From positions 1 through 64,000 of the forward strand of contig DASRRI010000106.1 of the NCBI GenBank assembly GCA_035695765.1: DNA of 64,000 nucleotides. The letters run 5' to 3'. A program made the translations under genes and the position numbers. This DNA comes from Dongia_A sp035695765 (GTDB lineage Bacteria > Pseudomonadota > Alphaproteobacteria > Dongiales > Dongiaceae). Numbering within the stretch: position 1 is the stretch's first letter; each line of letters begins with the position of its first letter. Below, piece after piece: positions 43,820-51,881 of this stretch. The notes under the pieces were generated by a model. The model was not told the origin of the DNA. It ran no database searches and saw only the letters and a list, made by a program, of their open reading frames with translations.

Positions 43820-44324
43820 CGGGAACCTCTGCCGACCGGCCGAACTCCAACGCCATGAGCGCCGCCAGGTAGTGCGAAAATCGAGGCAACATTGGGCCGT
43901 GATGGAGATGCTCCGGCGCTCCCAGATTGCCAAGCAAACCATCGACCGTGCCATGGACGAGGCGGATATCCGAGCCCAGCTCTGTCACCAGCCGCGCGAC
44001 GCTCTTGGCGCGCTGGCCAATGGCCCGCTCGGCATCCTCTTCAAACGGCAACCCGAACGCGGCCAGCGCAATCGACGAGGCGATACCCCAGACGTTGCCC
44101 TCCCGCCGAACGATGATCTCGAACGCCTTGCCCATGTGTGCCGGAGCTTGATCGAGCGGATCGTCGCGCACTTGCAGCAGGATGAAATGGATCTTCGCCG
44201 GCCCGGGCGCCATGCGGAGCGGGCGCGGGTTCTTGATCAGCTCGTCGACGACCTCGTCGGCCAGATTTCGAGTAAAGGCGGCGCGCAGCTTCGCGGCATT
44301 CCGCCGGCGTTTGAACGGCCACAT
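43812..44324 (-). CDS. Hypothetical protein, 170 aa
   Basis: The protein begins MWPFKRRRN and continues with an alpha/beta body (AKIHFILLQVRDDPLDQAP; EIIVRREGNVWGIASSIALA). A longer frame to 44726 would include 134 residues that lie antisense to the KGG gene and read as an unlikely sequence, so ATG 44324 is preferred. The MWPF/KRR start is frequent in short soluble hypothetical proteins of this group. Function unknown. Convergent overlap of 8 bp with the preceding small gene. Confidence 0.7.
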   Translation of the reverse strand: MWPFKRRRNAAKLRAAFTRNLADEVVDELIKNPRPLRMAPGPAKIHFILLQVRDDPLDQAPAHMGKAFEIIVRREGNVWGIASSIALAAFGLPFEEDAERAIGQRAKSVARLVTELGSDIRLVHGTVDGLLGNLGAPEHLHHGPMLPRFSHYLAALMALEFGRSAEVPAT

Positions 44325-44438
44325 GACATGGTCCCGCGACTTTGAGTCCCCGCGGCAGGATAGCCTGCGGATTTGCCAGGCAACAGGGGTTGTTCTTTGC
44401 GGTTTACCGAGAAACCGAGAGCAGAAGGAGAGGTGAGA

Positions 44439-44642
44439 ATGAATGAGAACAGGAAACAGGCGCCGAAGCCGGAATCGGCCAGCAAGCCGGACAAGCACGC
44501 CTATGAGGACCGCGAGATGGAGCGGCTCAAGCGTACGAACAAATCGCACCAGGACAATGCGCGTGGCGACCGCAACCCCGGCAACTTCCAGAACGACCGG
44601 GAACGCGCATCCCAAGCTGGCCGTAAGGGCGGCGAACGCTAA
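44439..44642 (+). CDS. KGG-motif stress-induced protein (YciG-like)
   Basis: 67 aa, hydrophilic and highly charged, ending NPGNFQNDRERASQAGRKGG, the KGG repeat of YciG/GsiB-like general stress proteins. These are intrinsically disordered and accumulate under stress. AGGAGAGG lies 6 nt before ATG 44439. A strong intrinsic terminator follows 34 bp downstream, so this is an independent transcription unit. Confidence 0.85.
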   Translation: MNENRKQAPKPESASKPDKHAYEDREMERLKRTNKSHQDNARGDRNPGNFQNDRERASQAGRKGGER

Positions 44643-44676
44643 CGGCCACGCCTGGTAAGGTAGAGAGCGAAATGGG

Positions 44677-44702
44677 AGAGGCGAAAGCCTCTCTCTTTTT
44701 TT
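44677..44702 (+). terminator. Intrinsic terminator after the KGG gene
   Basis: A perfect 7-bp stem GAGAGGC/GCCTCTC with GAAA tetraloop (44677-44694) followed by TCTTTTTTT: a textbook rho-independent terminator. Confidence 0.92.
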
Positions 44703-44755
44703 GCGCCGTTGCCTGGGGCGTGCCATAATCCCACGCGCATCGCTCGGGGGAGTGC

Positions 44756-45874
44756 ATGGCGGCGCCGTTCCGTACCGATTGGCGGCTGATGAGCCTGATG
44801 CCGGCGGCGAGCTTCGGCCTCGCGCTGCTGCTCGGGTTCCTCTGCTGGTATTTCCTGATGCTGCAGGTCTCGCCTTATTTCGGCAACCCGCAGCTGGCCG
44901 GCGCTGCGGGCGTGCGCTCCGCGCTTGGCGCCGTCATCGCCGGCAAGCACATGATCGTCACCACCACCATGCTGTTCGTCGCAGCGGCGGGCGTGATGGT
45001 CGTGGTGGCGGTGTGGACGATCTGGGAAATCGCGGGCGAAGTGCGCGGCGACGACCTCACCGACATGAGCCGCGTCGATGCCTTTCTCAGCATCGTGCTC
45101 GTCGTCGCATTGGTCTCGATTCCCGCGATGGTCGTCATATTGGGCGCCGCACAATGCGGCACGCCGTACCTGTTCCAGTGCATGGGCAAGGGCATCTTGC
45201 CCGAGTTCTTGGACAACTACGCCAAGCGTTTGTTCGCGGCGGATCTGAAGCCGTTCGAGACTCTGGCCTGGGCGGAGACCATCTCGACCCGCACGATCGG
45301 CGCCGCCGGCCTCATCCTGCTGGCGGCGATGGTGATGCTGCCGCGCGGCCTCGAAGATCCGGTTCTGGATGCGGCGGGCCAGCGGGTCCCGGTCCCGGTC
45401 GCACAGCTCAAGGACTGGTTCACCGGCCGCCTCCGGCGGTTCGAGCTGCTCAGCTTCGTCATCTCACTGGCGCTGGTGGCCGGCATCGCGCAGATGAGCA
45501 GTTGGATGCACTGGCCGCAGGCGATCATGAACGAGGATGTGCTGATCGGCGCCGACACCGCGCGGCACCTCAAGGCAAACTACGAGACGATGACCGACAG
45601 CGTCCTGCAATTCAGTGCGGTCTGGTACGGCCTGATGGTGGCAGCGCTCATCTTCGCGACCCGCTCTGTGCTGGCACGCAAGTGCCGCCAGCTCGCGGCC
45701 GAGATCGTCGCCTATCCCGACACGCTGGAGGCAGATCGCGGGGCGGCGCAGAAGCTGATCGACGAGACGTTCGCGGGAGCGAGTCCGCAGGTCTATTTCG
45801 AGCGCTACCGGACGTATCTGCTCGCACTCGCGCCGGCGATCGCGCAGCAGCTGTTGGAGGTGTTCGGGAAGTAG
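44756..45874 (+). CDS. Polytopic membrane protein of unknown function
   Basis: 372 aa. Predicted membrane segments occur at about 17-37, 60-90 (TTTMLFVAAAGVMVVVAVWTI), 108-130 (FLSIVLVVALVSIPAMVVIL), 180-200, 230-250 and 290-305. Soluble loops contain an acidic stretch. GGGGGAG stands a few bases before ATG 44756. The stop codon directly abuts the hicA remnant, so the deletion that removed the start of hicA joined it to this gene. Family not recognised. Confidence 0.75.
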   Translation: MAAPFRTDWRLMSLMPAASFGLALLLGFLCWYFLMLQVSPYFGNPQLAGAAGVRSALGAVIAGKHMIVTTTMLFVAAAGVMVVVAVWTIWEIAGEVRGDDLTDMSRVDAFLSIVLVVALVSIPAMVVILGAAQCGTPYLFQCMGKGILPEFLDNYAKRLFAADLKPFETLAWAETISTRTIGAAGLILLAAMVMLPRGLEDPVLDAAGQRVPVPVAQLKDWFTGRLRRFELLSFVISLALVAGIAQMSSWMHWPQAIMNEDVLIGADTARHLKANYETMTDSVLQFSAVWYGLMVAALIFATRSVLARKCRQLAAEIVAYPDTLEADRGAAQKLIDETFAGASPQVYFERYRTYLLALAPAIAQQLLEVFGK

Positions 45875-45988
45875 GGGCGACAAAGTCGGCATCCGACCAA
45901 GTTAGGCACAGTAACGGTTCCGCGCCCGAGGAAGGATCTGAAGAAATGTACTATGAAATCGATATTGAAGGCGGCTGGGTTGAAATGA
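45875..45988 (+). pseudogene. 5'-truncated hicA toxin remnant
   Basis: In the frame that ends at TGA 45986-45988 the DNA encodes HPTKLGTVTVPRPRKDL followed by KSILKAAGLK, which matches the C-terminal half of HicA (HPTKPGTVTVPHPxKDL...SIxKQAG). The N-terminal half is gone, including the GSHRQF motif with the catalytic His; the frame closes at a TAG (45872-45874) that belongs to the preceding membrane gene. No start codon serves this remnant, so it is inactive. It is followed by hicB in the normal order. Confidence 0.85.
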
Positions 45989-46019
45989 AGGCTGGCTGCT
46001 TCCGAGTTGGGAGATTGAG

Positions 46020-46497
46020 ATGACGCATTACATGGCGGTTTTTGTTCCGGAGCGTGGCGACGGTTGGTCGGTTCTGTTTCCCGACTTGCCTGGCTGCGCG
46101 ACGCAGGGGGAGGATTTTGGCGAAGCGATCAGCATGGCAGTTGACGCGCTCGCTGGACATACCGCCGTACTGAGGGATTTTGGCTATCCGCTGCCGGAGC
46201 CCAGCACATTGGAGGAGATTCGCAAGAATAAGGTATGGTGCGAGGAGCATGGTGTAGGAATGGGTCAAAGCCGTGGTCGCCCCGATTGCCGTGCGCGCGC
46301 CGATCGGGAAGCTCGAGCGGGTCACGGTCAGCCTGGATTCCAATGTACTACGGCAAATCGATGCCTATGCCGATCGTAGCGGACAGACTCGCTCCTCTGT
46401 CTTGGCCGCCGGAGCGGAAATGTTACTGGGCCACGACGTCACGCAAGTCATTCGAGCGATCGGGGAAGAGGCGAAGTCACGTCGCAAGAAGGCGTAG
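46020..46497 (+). pseudogene. hicB antitoxin with a frameshift
   Basis: From ATG 46020 (Shine-Dalgarno GGGAG) the frame reads the HicB N-terminal domain: YMAVFVPERGDGWSVLFPDL, PGCATQGEDFGEAISMAVDA and LPEPSTLEEI. After about 46245 it becomes unlike HicB. A one-base shift restores the second half, starting WVKAVVAPIAVR and continuing RVTVSLDSNVLRQIDAYADR and TRSSVLAAGAEMLL, an RHH/CopG-type DNA-binding tail, to TAG 46495-46497. One extra base between about 46240 and 46261 explains this. With the toxin already deleted, the antitoxin had no selection to survive. Confidence 0.82.
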
Positions 46498-46530
46498 CGA
46501 AAAGCGTCGGTAAGCGACATTTGTCAAGCT

Positions 46531-47070
46531 CTACACCGGCGCCAATGCGCGCCGCTCGCATTCCGGCATCTGCACATGGATGTCATCCCCCGCCTGCACA
46601 TCGCCGCCAACCAGCACCACGCCCATCACGCCCGCTTTGCGGATGAGATTGCCGGCAGCGTCGCGATCGAGCGTCGCCTGCATCAGGCCCGCTTGGAAGC
46701 GGTCGAGTTGAACGCACGGGTTGCGCAGGCCGGTCACCTCGATCACCGCTTCGCCGATCGTCAGGCGCGTGCCGGTGGGGAGGGCGAGCAGGTCGAGGCC
46801 GTGTGTGGTGATGTTCTCGCCCATGCCGCCGGGCTTCACGTTGAAGCCGACTGCGTTGAGTTCGTCGTGCAGCTCGGCATGGATGAGATGCACCTGGCGC
46901 AGGTTCGGCTGGGTCGGGTCGCGGGCGACGCGGGAGCGGTGCTTCACGGTTGCGCCGGCATGCGCGTCGCCTTCGATCCCGAGGCCGGCGATGAGCTGGA
47001 TCGAGAGCGCAGGGGATTTGCTGAAGCTGTGCGTGGGGCTGCGGTGGACGGCGAGGACGTGGGGGGTCAT
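46531..47070 (-). CDS. MOSC-domain protein
   Basis: 179 aa, a stand-alone MOSC domain (about 10-160) with GLGIEGDAHAGATVKHRSR, VHLIHAELHDEL, FNVKPGGMGENITTHGLDLL and LRNPCVQLDRF, the last carrying the conserved Cys. MOSC proteins bind molybdopterin and act in sulfur or N-oxide reduction (YiiM-like). CAGGAG lies a few nt before ATG 47070. A longer frame to 47175 would run through the palindromic repeat region. Given the molybdenum formate dehydrogenase elsewhere in the window, cofactor supply exists in this cell. Confidence 0.9.
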   Translation of the reverse strand: MTPHVLAVHRSPTHSFSKSPALSIQLIAGLGIEGDAHAGATVKHRSRVARDPTQPNLRQVHLIHAELHDELNAVGFNVKPGGMGENITTHGLDLLALPTGTRLTIGEAVIEVTGLRNPCVQLDRFQAGLMQATLDRDAAGNLIRKAGVMGVVLVGGDVQAGDDIHVQMPECERRALAPV

Positions 47071-47098
47071 GGTGCTCCTGAAATTGCACTCTCTAGTC

Positions 47099-47249
47099 CT
47101 GTCATCCCGGCCAAGCCGCGGAGCGGCGTAGAGCCGGGACCCATGCGGCTTCTCCCCCGCGCAATCGAGGCCCAATGGGTCCCGGCTCTCGCGGAGCCTG
47201 TCCTTGGGCCGCGCATAGCGCGGACCCGAGGGCTCGGCAGGGATGACAG
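47099..47249. repeat. Palindromic intergenic repeat element
   Basis: The 151-bp element begins CTGTCATCCC (47099-47108) and ends with the exact complement GGGATGACAG (47240-47249). Inside, GAGCCGGGACCCAT (47131-47144) pairs with ATGGGTCCCGGCTC (47175-47188). The gtcatcccgg/gggatgaca ends are typical of short palindromic elements dispersed in alphaproteobacterial genomes. It sits between the MOSC and ABC genes and may form a cruciform or an RNA hairpin. Confidence 0.75.
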
Positions 47250-47294
47250 AAGAGAGCGAGTGGCTGGCATGAGGACTGAAACGTTCTCTTCTGT

Positions 47295-49115
47295 CTATCC
47301 GACCTCAACCAACAACCCGCCGACTTGTCTATCGAACAGGCGGCGGTAGACGCCCTTCTCGCGCTGGATCAGGGCGCCGTGGTCGCCTTCTTCGATGATG
47401 CGGCCGCGGTCGAAGATGAGGATGCGTTTCAGCGCGCGCACGGTCGAGAGGCGGTGTGCGATCACGATGGTGGTGCGGCCTTGCATCAATCGCTCTGTCG
47501 CCTCCTGGATCAGCGCCTCTGATTCAGAGTCGAGGCTCGAGGTCGCCTCGTCCAGGATCAAGATCGGCGCACCGGCCAGGAACGCGCGGGCGAGGGCGAC
47601 GCGCTGGCGCTCGCCGCCGCTGAGCTTGATGCCGCGCTCGCCCACCATGGTCCCGTAGCCCTTAGGCAGGGTGGCGACGAAGTCGTGCGCGTTGGCAAGG
47701 CGCGCCGCGCGCTCGATCTCCTCCTGGGTCGCGCCGGGGCGGCCGTAGGAGATGTTCTCCGCCAGCGAGCGGTGGAACAGGATCGGCTCCTGCTGCACGA
47801 TCGCGATCTGCGCGCGCAGGCTCGCCTGCGTCACGCCGGCGATGTCGTGGCCGTCGATCAGGATGCGCCCGCCATTCACGTCATGCAGCCGCTGGATGAG
47901 CTTGACGAACGTGGTCTTGCCCGAGCCCGAGAGCCCGACCAGCCCGATCTTCTCGCCCGCGCCGATGGTGACGCTGAGCCCGTCATAGAGCGGCTGGTGA
48001 TGGCCGCGGTAGTGGAACGTGACGTTCTCGAATGTGATCCGGCCATGTCGGATCGCGATCGGCTGCGCGCCGGCCCGGTCCTCGATGCCGAGCGGCTGGC
48101 CCTGGATCTCCACCAGCTCCTCCATGTCGTTCACGGCTTTCTGCAAGTCGCGGATATACATGCCGACGTCGCGCAGATAACCCTGGATCACGACATAGGC
48201 CGTCATCACATAGGCGACGTCGCCGGCGCTGGCCTGCCCCATCCACCACAGATAGAGGGCCAAGCCGATGACGGCAGTGCGCAGCAGGATCAGCGCCACG
48301 ATCTGGCAGGAGCTGCTGTTGGTGTGACGCATCCAGGTGCGGTAGGTGCGCTTGCGCCACTTGCCGAGCACGCTCAGCAAGCGATCATCCTCACGCAGCT
48401 CCGCCCCGAACGACTTGACCACGGGATTGCAGGTCACGGCATCGGCCAGCGCGCCGCCGGTCTTGGTATCCCACTGGTTGGAGAGGCGCGCCGCCGGCCC
48501 GATATAGCCGACAGAGAGGAACGCCGTCATGCAGATGAAAGTGACCGCGCCCACCGTCACGACAAGGCCCATCAGCGGCCAGTAGTAGCCGAGCAGGGCG
48601 GTCGAGCCGACCAGCACGACGAAGGATGGCAGCAGCGCCAGCAGCAACGTGTCGTTGAGCAGGTCGACTGCCCACATGCCGCGCGTCACCTTGCGCACGA
48701 TCGAGCCGGCGAAAGTGTTGGCGTGCCATTCCGCCGCGAAACGTTGCACCTTCCAGAAGGCCTCGCGCGCCACGTCGGTCATCTGCTTCAGCGTCATGTG
48801 CACGACGCCGGTGAAGGCGAGGTGCCGCATCACCAGCATGAGCAGGCCGAGACCGATCATCGCGGCCAGCGCCTGGATCGCTTCTCGCAGGGCGATGCCG
48901 CGATCCACCGGCGCGCCGCCCTGAACGACGGGCGTGAGGGCGTCGATCAGCCGGCCGACATAGACCGGCAGCAGCACGTCTGCGAGGGTCATCAGCATGA
49001 CGCCGATGGCGATGAACACTACCACGCGCCGCTGCCGGGCCCAGTGGCGGAAGCTGAAGGCGAGCACATTGCGGAACGGAGCCGCGCGGTCGCTAAAACG
49101 GTCAAGGACGCTCAT
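47295..49115 (-). CDS. ABC exporter, fused permease and ATPase
   Basis: 606 aa. Residues about 20-330 form a six-helix type I exporter membrane domain; the ATPase follows with Walker A in GLVGLSGSGKTTFVKLI, signature LSGGERQRVALARAF, Walker B ILILDEATSSLD and the H loop IAHRLSTVRAL. The half-transporter should work as a homodimer, of the MsbA/LmrA/HMT class. ATG 49115 is chosen; a GTG 18 nt upstream gives a six-residue extension. Substrate unknown. A 15-codon frame with a good ribosome-binding site lies 165 bp upstream on the same strand. Confidence 0.92.
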   Translation of the reverse strand: MSVLDRFSDRAAPFRNVLAFSFRHWARQRRVVVFIAIGVMLMTLADVLLPVYVGRLIDALTPVVQGGAPVDRGIALREAIQALAAMIGLGLLMLVMRHLAFTGVVHMTLKQMTDVAREAFWKVQRFAAEWHANTFAGSIVRKVTRGMWAVDLLNDTLLLALLPSFVVLVGSTALLGYYWPLMGLVVTVGAVTFICMTAFLSVGYIGPAARLSNQWDTKTGGALADAVTCNPVVKSFGAELREDDRLLSVLGKWRKRTYRTWMRHTNSSSCQIVALILLRTAVIGLALYLWWMGQASAGDVAYVMTAYVVIQGYLRDVGMYIRDLQKAVNDMEELVEIQGQPLGIEDRAGAQPIAIRHGRITFENVTFHYRGHHQPLYDGLSVTIGAGEKIGLVGLSGSGKTTFVKLIQRLHDVNGGRILIDGHDIAGVTQASLRAQIAIVQQEPILFHRSLAENISYGRPGATQEEIERAARLANAHDFVATLPKGYGTMVGERGIKLSGGERQRVALARAFLAGAPILILDEATSSLDSESEALIQEATERLMQGRTTIVIAHRLSTVRALKRILIFDRGRIIEEGDHGALIQREKGVYRRLFDRQVGGLLVEVG

Positions 49116-49456
49116 CGAAATATCCGGCGCCACGCAAGCGGCAGCCGCTCCAATCGAAAACGCAGAGACAAAAACAGCGCGAAGTCGCAGCCCAAAAGGG
49201 GCGGTGGATCGCGGCTGCCGGTATCGCTTAGGGGTTTGTGGGAGCAGGCGGCCTTGAGCCTACCTGCGCGTCGCGTGTCCTAATGCTCGGACGGGCCGGG
49301 GTTGTGCGGCACAAACATACCAATCATGCAGGCCTCCCGGCGATTCGACGTTGAAAGAGGACGGGAACATAACCCCATTGCGCGAGAATGGCAAGACGGG
49401 GACAGAGAGATTCCCTTCTCCGTCGCGGGGCTGGGAAACAAAGGCAAGCTCAACCC
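49116..49456. other. Leader region between the ABC exporter and the secreted-protein block
   Basis: 341 bp without a conventional gene. It contains a possible 15-codon frame on the minus strand (49280-49327) and presumably the exporter promoter. No inverted repeat of note apart from the terminator beyond its end. Confidence 0.45.
49280..49327 (-). CDS. Possible 15-aa leader peptide upstream of the ABC exporter
   Basis: The frame MIGMFVPHNPGPSEH runs from ATG 49327 to TAG 49280. GGGAGG is spaced 5 nt from the ATG, unusually good for a random frame. It lies upstream of the exporter start in the same direction, so a leader or a small secreted or exported peptide is possible. There is no homology I recognise, and it may be chance. 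Confidence 0.3.
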   Translation of the reverse strand: MIGMFVPHNPGPSEH

Positions 49457-49540
49457 AAAAAAAATCCCTCTCTCCGCTGACGTATGCCGGCATTCGCTCG
49501 GGGGGATGTCGAATGCCGGCACGCGCCGCGGAAGAGAGGG
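49457..49540 (-). terminator. Large intrinsic terminator of the secreted-protein block
   Basis: On the minus strand, arms at 533-540 and 466-473 (last three digits; AGAGAGGG with CCCTCTCT) and a GCGG/CCGC pair enclose an inner perfect 12-bp arm pair, TGCCGGCATTCG (49485-49496) with its complement 49510-49521. Eight T (A run 49457-49464) follow. It stands 27 bp after the stop of the last secreted-protein gene. Confidence 0.9.
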
Positions 49541-49566
49541 TAGTGGGAGCCTGCTCACAAAATCCT

Positions 49567-50142
49567 TTAGAAAACCTCGGCGCTGGTTCGGCCCCAGGTG
49601 GAAACTTTGACGCCGCCGCCGACGACGCCGATCGAGCCGCCGGCATCGGCGCTTCCGGCGCCGTTGCCGGTCACATCGACGCTGGCCTTGGCGACGATTT
49701 TGCCGGCGCCGTCGCGCACGGCGGCGACATTGTTCGGCGCACGTGCCCGGGCGATCGCCCTCGCGACGGCGCGGTTGCCCTCTTCGTCGAACGCGACGCT
49801 CTTGGACTTGGTAACGCTGATGACGAAGCCGTTCCGCGTGAAAGTGCGTGTGATCGTGCGCGTCCAGCCCTGGGTGGCGGCGTCTTCTTCGGAATGGATT
49901 GCCACGGCGACGTGCTGCTCGCGGTCGCCGGCCCTTTCCGATACCAACGCGCTCTTTTCCTTGTCGTGCCCATCGCCGCCGCCGCGATGCTCGTCGACCA
50001 GTACCCCTGCATAGGCCTGGCCAAGCCCGAGCGTCAGAGCGAGCGCGCAGGCTGCGATCGATCGAAACAAGGGCCGGAGACGCGCGCGCCGCATCAGCGA
50101 TGCGTCGTCGTCCGGCTCAAGGCGCTGTTCCTGCTGTCCCAT
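49567..50142 (-). CDS. Hypothetical exported protein, 191 aa
   Basis: ATG 50142 has GGAGACGG upstream. An internal Met at residue 17 begins a classical signal peptide (RARLRPLFRSIAACALALTL, ending GQAYAG), so the true start may be further in. The mature part is hydrophilic: TITRTFTRNGFVISVTKSKS, then a C-terminal VDVTGNGAGSADAGGSIGVV that resembles the repeat unit of the 546-aa protein upstream in this block. Family unknown. Confidence 0.65.
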   Translation of the reverse strand: MGQQEQRLEPDDDASLMRRARLRPLFRSIAACALALTLGLGQAYAGVLVDEHRGGGDGHDKEKSALVSERAGDREQHVAVAIHSEEDAATQGWTRTITRTFTRNGFVISVTKSKSVAFDEEGNRAVARAIARARAPNNVAAVRDGAGKIVAKASVDVTGNGAGSADAGGSIGVVGGGVKVSTWGRTSAEVF

Positions 50143-50171
50143 GGTCCGTCTCCATCCCAGCCTTCGGCGCA

Positions 50172-50495
50172 CTACTCCGATTGCTGCTTCTGCTGCGGCT
50201 TCACGGTTGCGCTTGATTCCGCCTTGGCGGAGCAGCCGTCGCCCTCGGCCACCTTCAAATCGTGATCGCTGTCCTCGACACCGTTGGCCTTGGCGTTGGC
50301 GGTGGCTTCGGCCTTGCACTTGCCCTGCTTGCTGCCGGTCGTGGTGACCGAGCTCGATGCAGAGGCCGATGCAGAGGCGGAGGCTGAGCTCGAGCTGTTG
50401 GTCGATTGCACGCTGTCCGCGAACGCGAAGGGGACAGGCGCACCGAGGCCAAGCGCGGCCAGCGCTGCCACCATGAACTGGAACTTGTCGGTCAT
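50172..50495 (-). CDS. Small secreted Ser/Ala-rich protein
   Basis: 107 aa. Signal peptide (MVAALAALGLGAPVPFAFA), then a Ser/Ala low-complexity tract (SSSSASASASASASSS, about 32-48) and a Lys/Ala/Glu-rich tail with two Cys (GKCKAEAT and GDGCSAKAE). GGAGG stands 5 nt before ATG 50495. The composition suggests a disordered or matrix-like secreted protein. Co-directional with its neighbours. Confidence 0.65.
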   Translation of the reverse strand: MTDKFQFMVAALAALGLGAPVPFAFADSVQSTNSSSSASASASASASSSVTTTGSKQGKCKAEATANAKANGVEDSDHDLKVAEGDGCSAKAESSATVKPQQKQQSE

Positions 50496-50655
50496 CACTG
50501 CCTCCATGGATTCAGGCTCCCTTCGATCGGGTGCCCGAAGCGGACCGCAATCTCCGGGGGAGCCTCAATCATCCGGAGATCACTGCACCGCTTCGGGCGA
50601 GGATTGCGGCCAAAACAATGTGCCGGCCTGCAATCCTCAACGGAACGATCGCACA

Positions 50656-51750
50656 TCATCGCGCGATGAACGCCACGCTGGCGCGCGCCACGCCGTTCGG
50701 CAGCGGCCGCACCTCGGTCTTGAAGTTCGCGCGCGCACCCGGCGCGAGCGTCTGCACCGGCGGCTGGAACACCCAGCGCCGCAATTCCTGGCCGGCCTGG
50801 TTCTCCAGGCTGCCCTGCATGGTCGGGATGGTCTGCACCTGATTGCTGGTGTTGATCACTACACCCTGGATCAGCAGACCGTCATTCCTGCGCACCGGAT
50901 CGACCAACGAGATCTGCAGATTCTGAGCCCCGGGAGCTGCGGCGGCCGGCTGTGCCACGGCCGGCTGTGCGACAGCTGGCGGGGGCGGCAGCGCTGCGGC
51001 TGGCGCCGGCGCTGGCAATGGCGCAAGGACGGCACCCGGCTCCGGCGCGGACATGCTTGCGAGCCCGCCGTTCGACGCGTCTGCCGTCATGCCCGGATTG
51101 AACTGATCGCCCGGTGCAGGCAGCGCGCCTACTGCGGGAGCAACTGTGGGCGTGCAGGGGCGATAGGCACTACCCTGCTGATAGCGGTCGACGCAGTTGG
51201 CCGCCGAATATTGCCGCTGATCGACCTTGTTCCATCCGACTCCGACCCGCGCCTGACGCGCGCCGGGATTGACGATGCGCAAGGTATACAGGCCGGGCTG
51301 CAGCGGAACGGTCGGCACGATATGCACAATGTCGGTCTGGCCCGCCGGCGATTCATAGCGGAACGGAACGCTGAAGGGCTCGATCGGCGCCACCGCCCAT
51401 TGGCTGCCTTCGACCGGCATCGCCTGGTTCTGCGCGTTGATCTCGCTGCGTACCCAGGCCACGCGCCACAGCTCGACGGAATTGCCGGCGGACCGGCCGG
51501 CGAGGGCGGGGTCGCTGATCACGAACTGCACGTTGGACGGCATGTTGGACCGCTCGGGCCAGGTCTCCGCTTCCCAGTCCCGGTCGCCATCGAGCCGGTG
51601 CAGATTGTCCTTGGTGGTGAATGCATAGATGCCCGGATCATCGGGAATCGGATAGGACGGCTCGCGCGTGCCTGCGCAAGCGGAGACGCCCGCAATGAGG
51701 ACGACGCACAGCGCGCTTTGCGCGATCCTCGTGTTCGATGTTGATGACAT
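50656..51750 (-). CDS. Lipoprotein with C-terminal DUF3426-like domain
   Basis: 364 aa. Lipobox GVSAC (Cys25) predicts lipid anchoring. The N-terminal domain (VQFVISDPALAGRSAGNSVE, then GLYTLRIVNPGARQARVGVG) is followed by a Pro/Ala linker (about 230-275) and a C-terminal beta-sandwich segment (IQGVVINTSNQVQTIPTMQG, then RWVFQPPVQTLAPGARANFK) like DUF3426/FxLYD domains. AGGAG lies 7 nt before the ATG. It sits between the low-complexity secreted proteins and may anchor or assemble them. Function unknown. Confidence 0.75.
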   Translation of the reverse strand: MSSTSNTRIAQSALCVVLIAGVSACAGTREPSYPIPDDPGIYAFTTKDNLHRLDGDRDWEAETWPERSNMPSNVQFVISDPALAGRSAGNSVELWRVAWVRSEINAQNQAMPVEGSQWAVAPIEPFSVPFRYESPAGQTDIVHIVPTVPLQPGLYTLRIVNPGARQARVGVGWNKVDQRQYSAANCVDRYQQGSAYRPCTPTVAPAVGALPAPGDQFNPGMTADASNGGLASMSAPEPGAVLAPLPAPAPAAALPPPPAVAQPAVAQPAAAAPGAQNLQISLVDPVRRNDGLLIQGVVINTSNQVQTIPTMQGSLENQAGQELRRWVFQPPVQTLAPGARANFKTEVRPLPNGVARASVAFIAR

Positions 51751-51881
51751 GGTGAGGCTCCTTCTCCTGCCCGCTGCTCTCTTGAACCGGCGTGGTGCCG
51801 CGGGCCGGCGCCATCCGGTGCACCGGGTGAAGGCCCGCGATCCAAAGACCGCGGGCCTCGCTTCACCCGACCATCATGCCG

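Noticed and set aside
44325..44726. N-terminal extension of the 170-aa hypothetical gene to 44726
   Set aside because: It lies antisense to the KGG gene and across its terminator, and would need a signal-less hydrophobic N-terminus with no family support.
45945..46022. A 25-codon frame beginning MYYEIDIEGG between the membrane gene and hicB
   Set aside because: The same DNA encodes the conserved HicA C-terminus in another frame, which better explains it.
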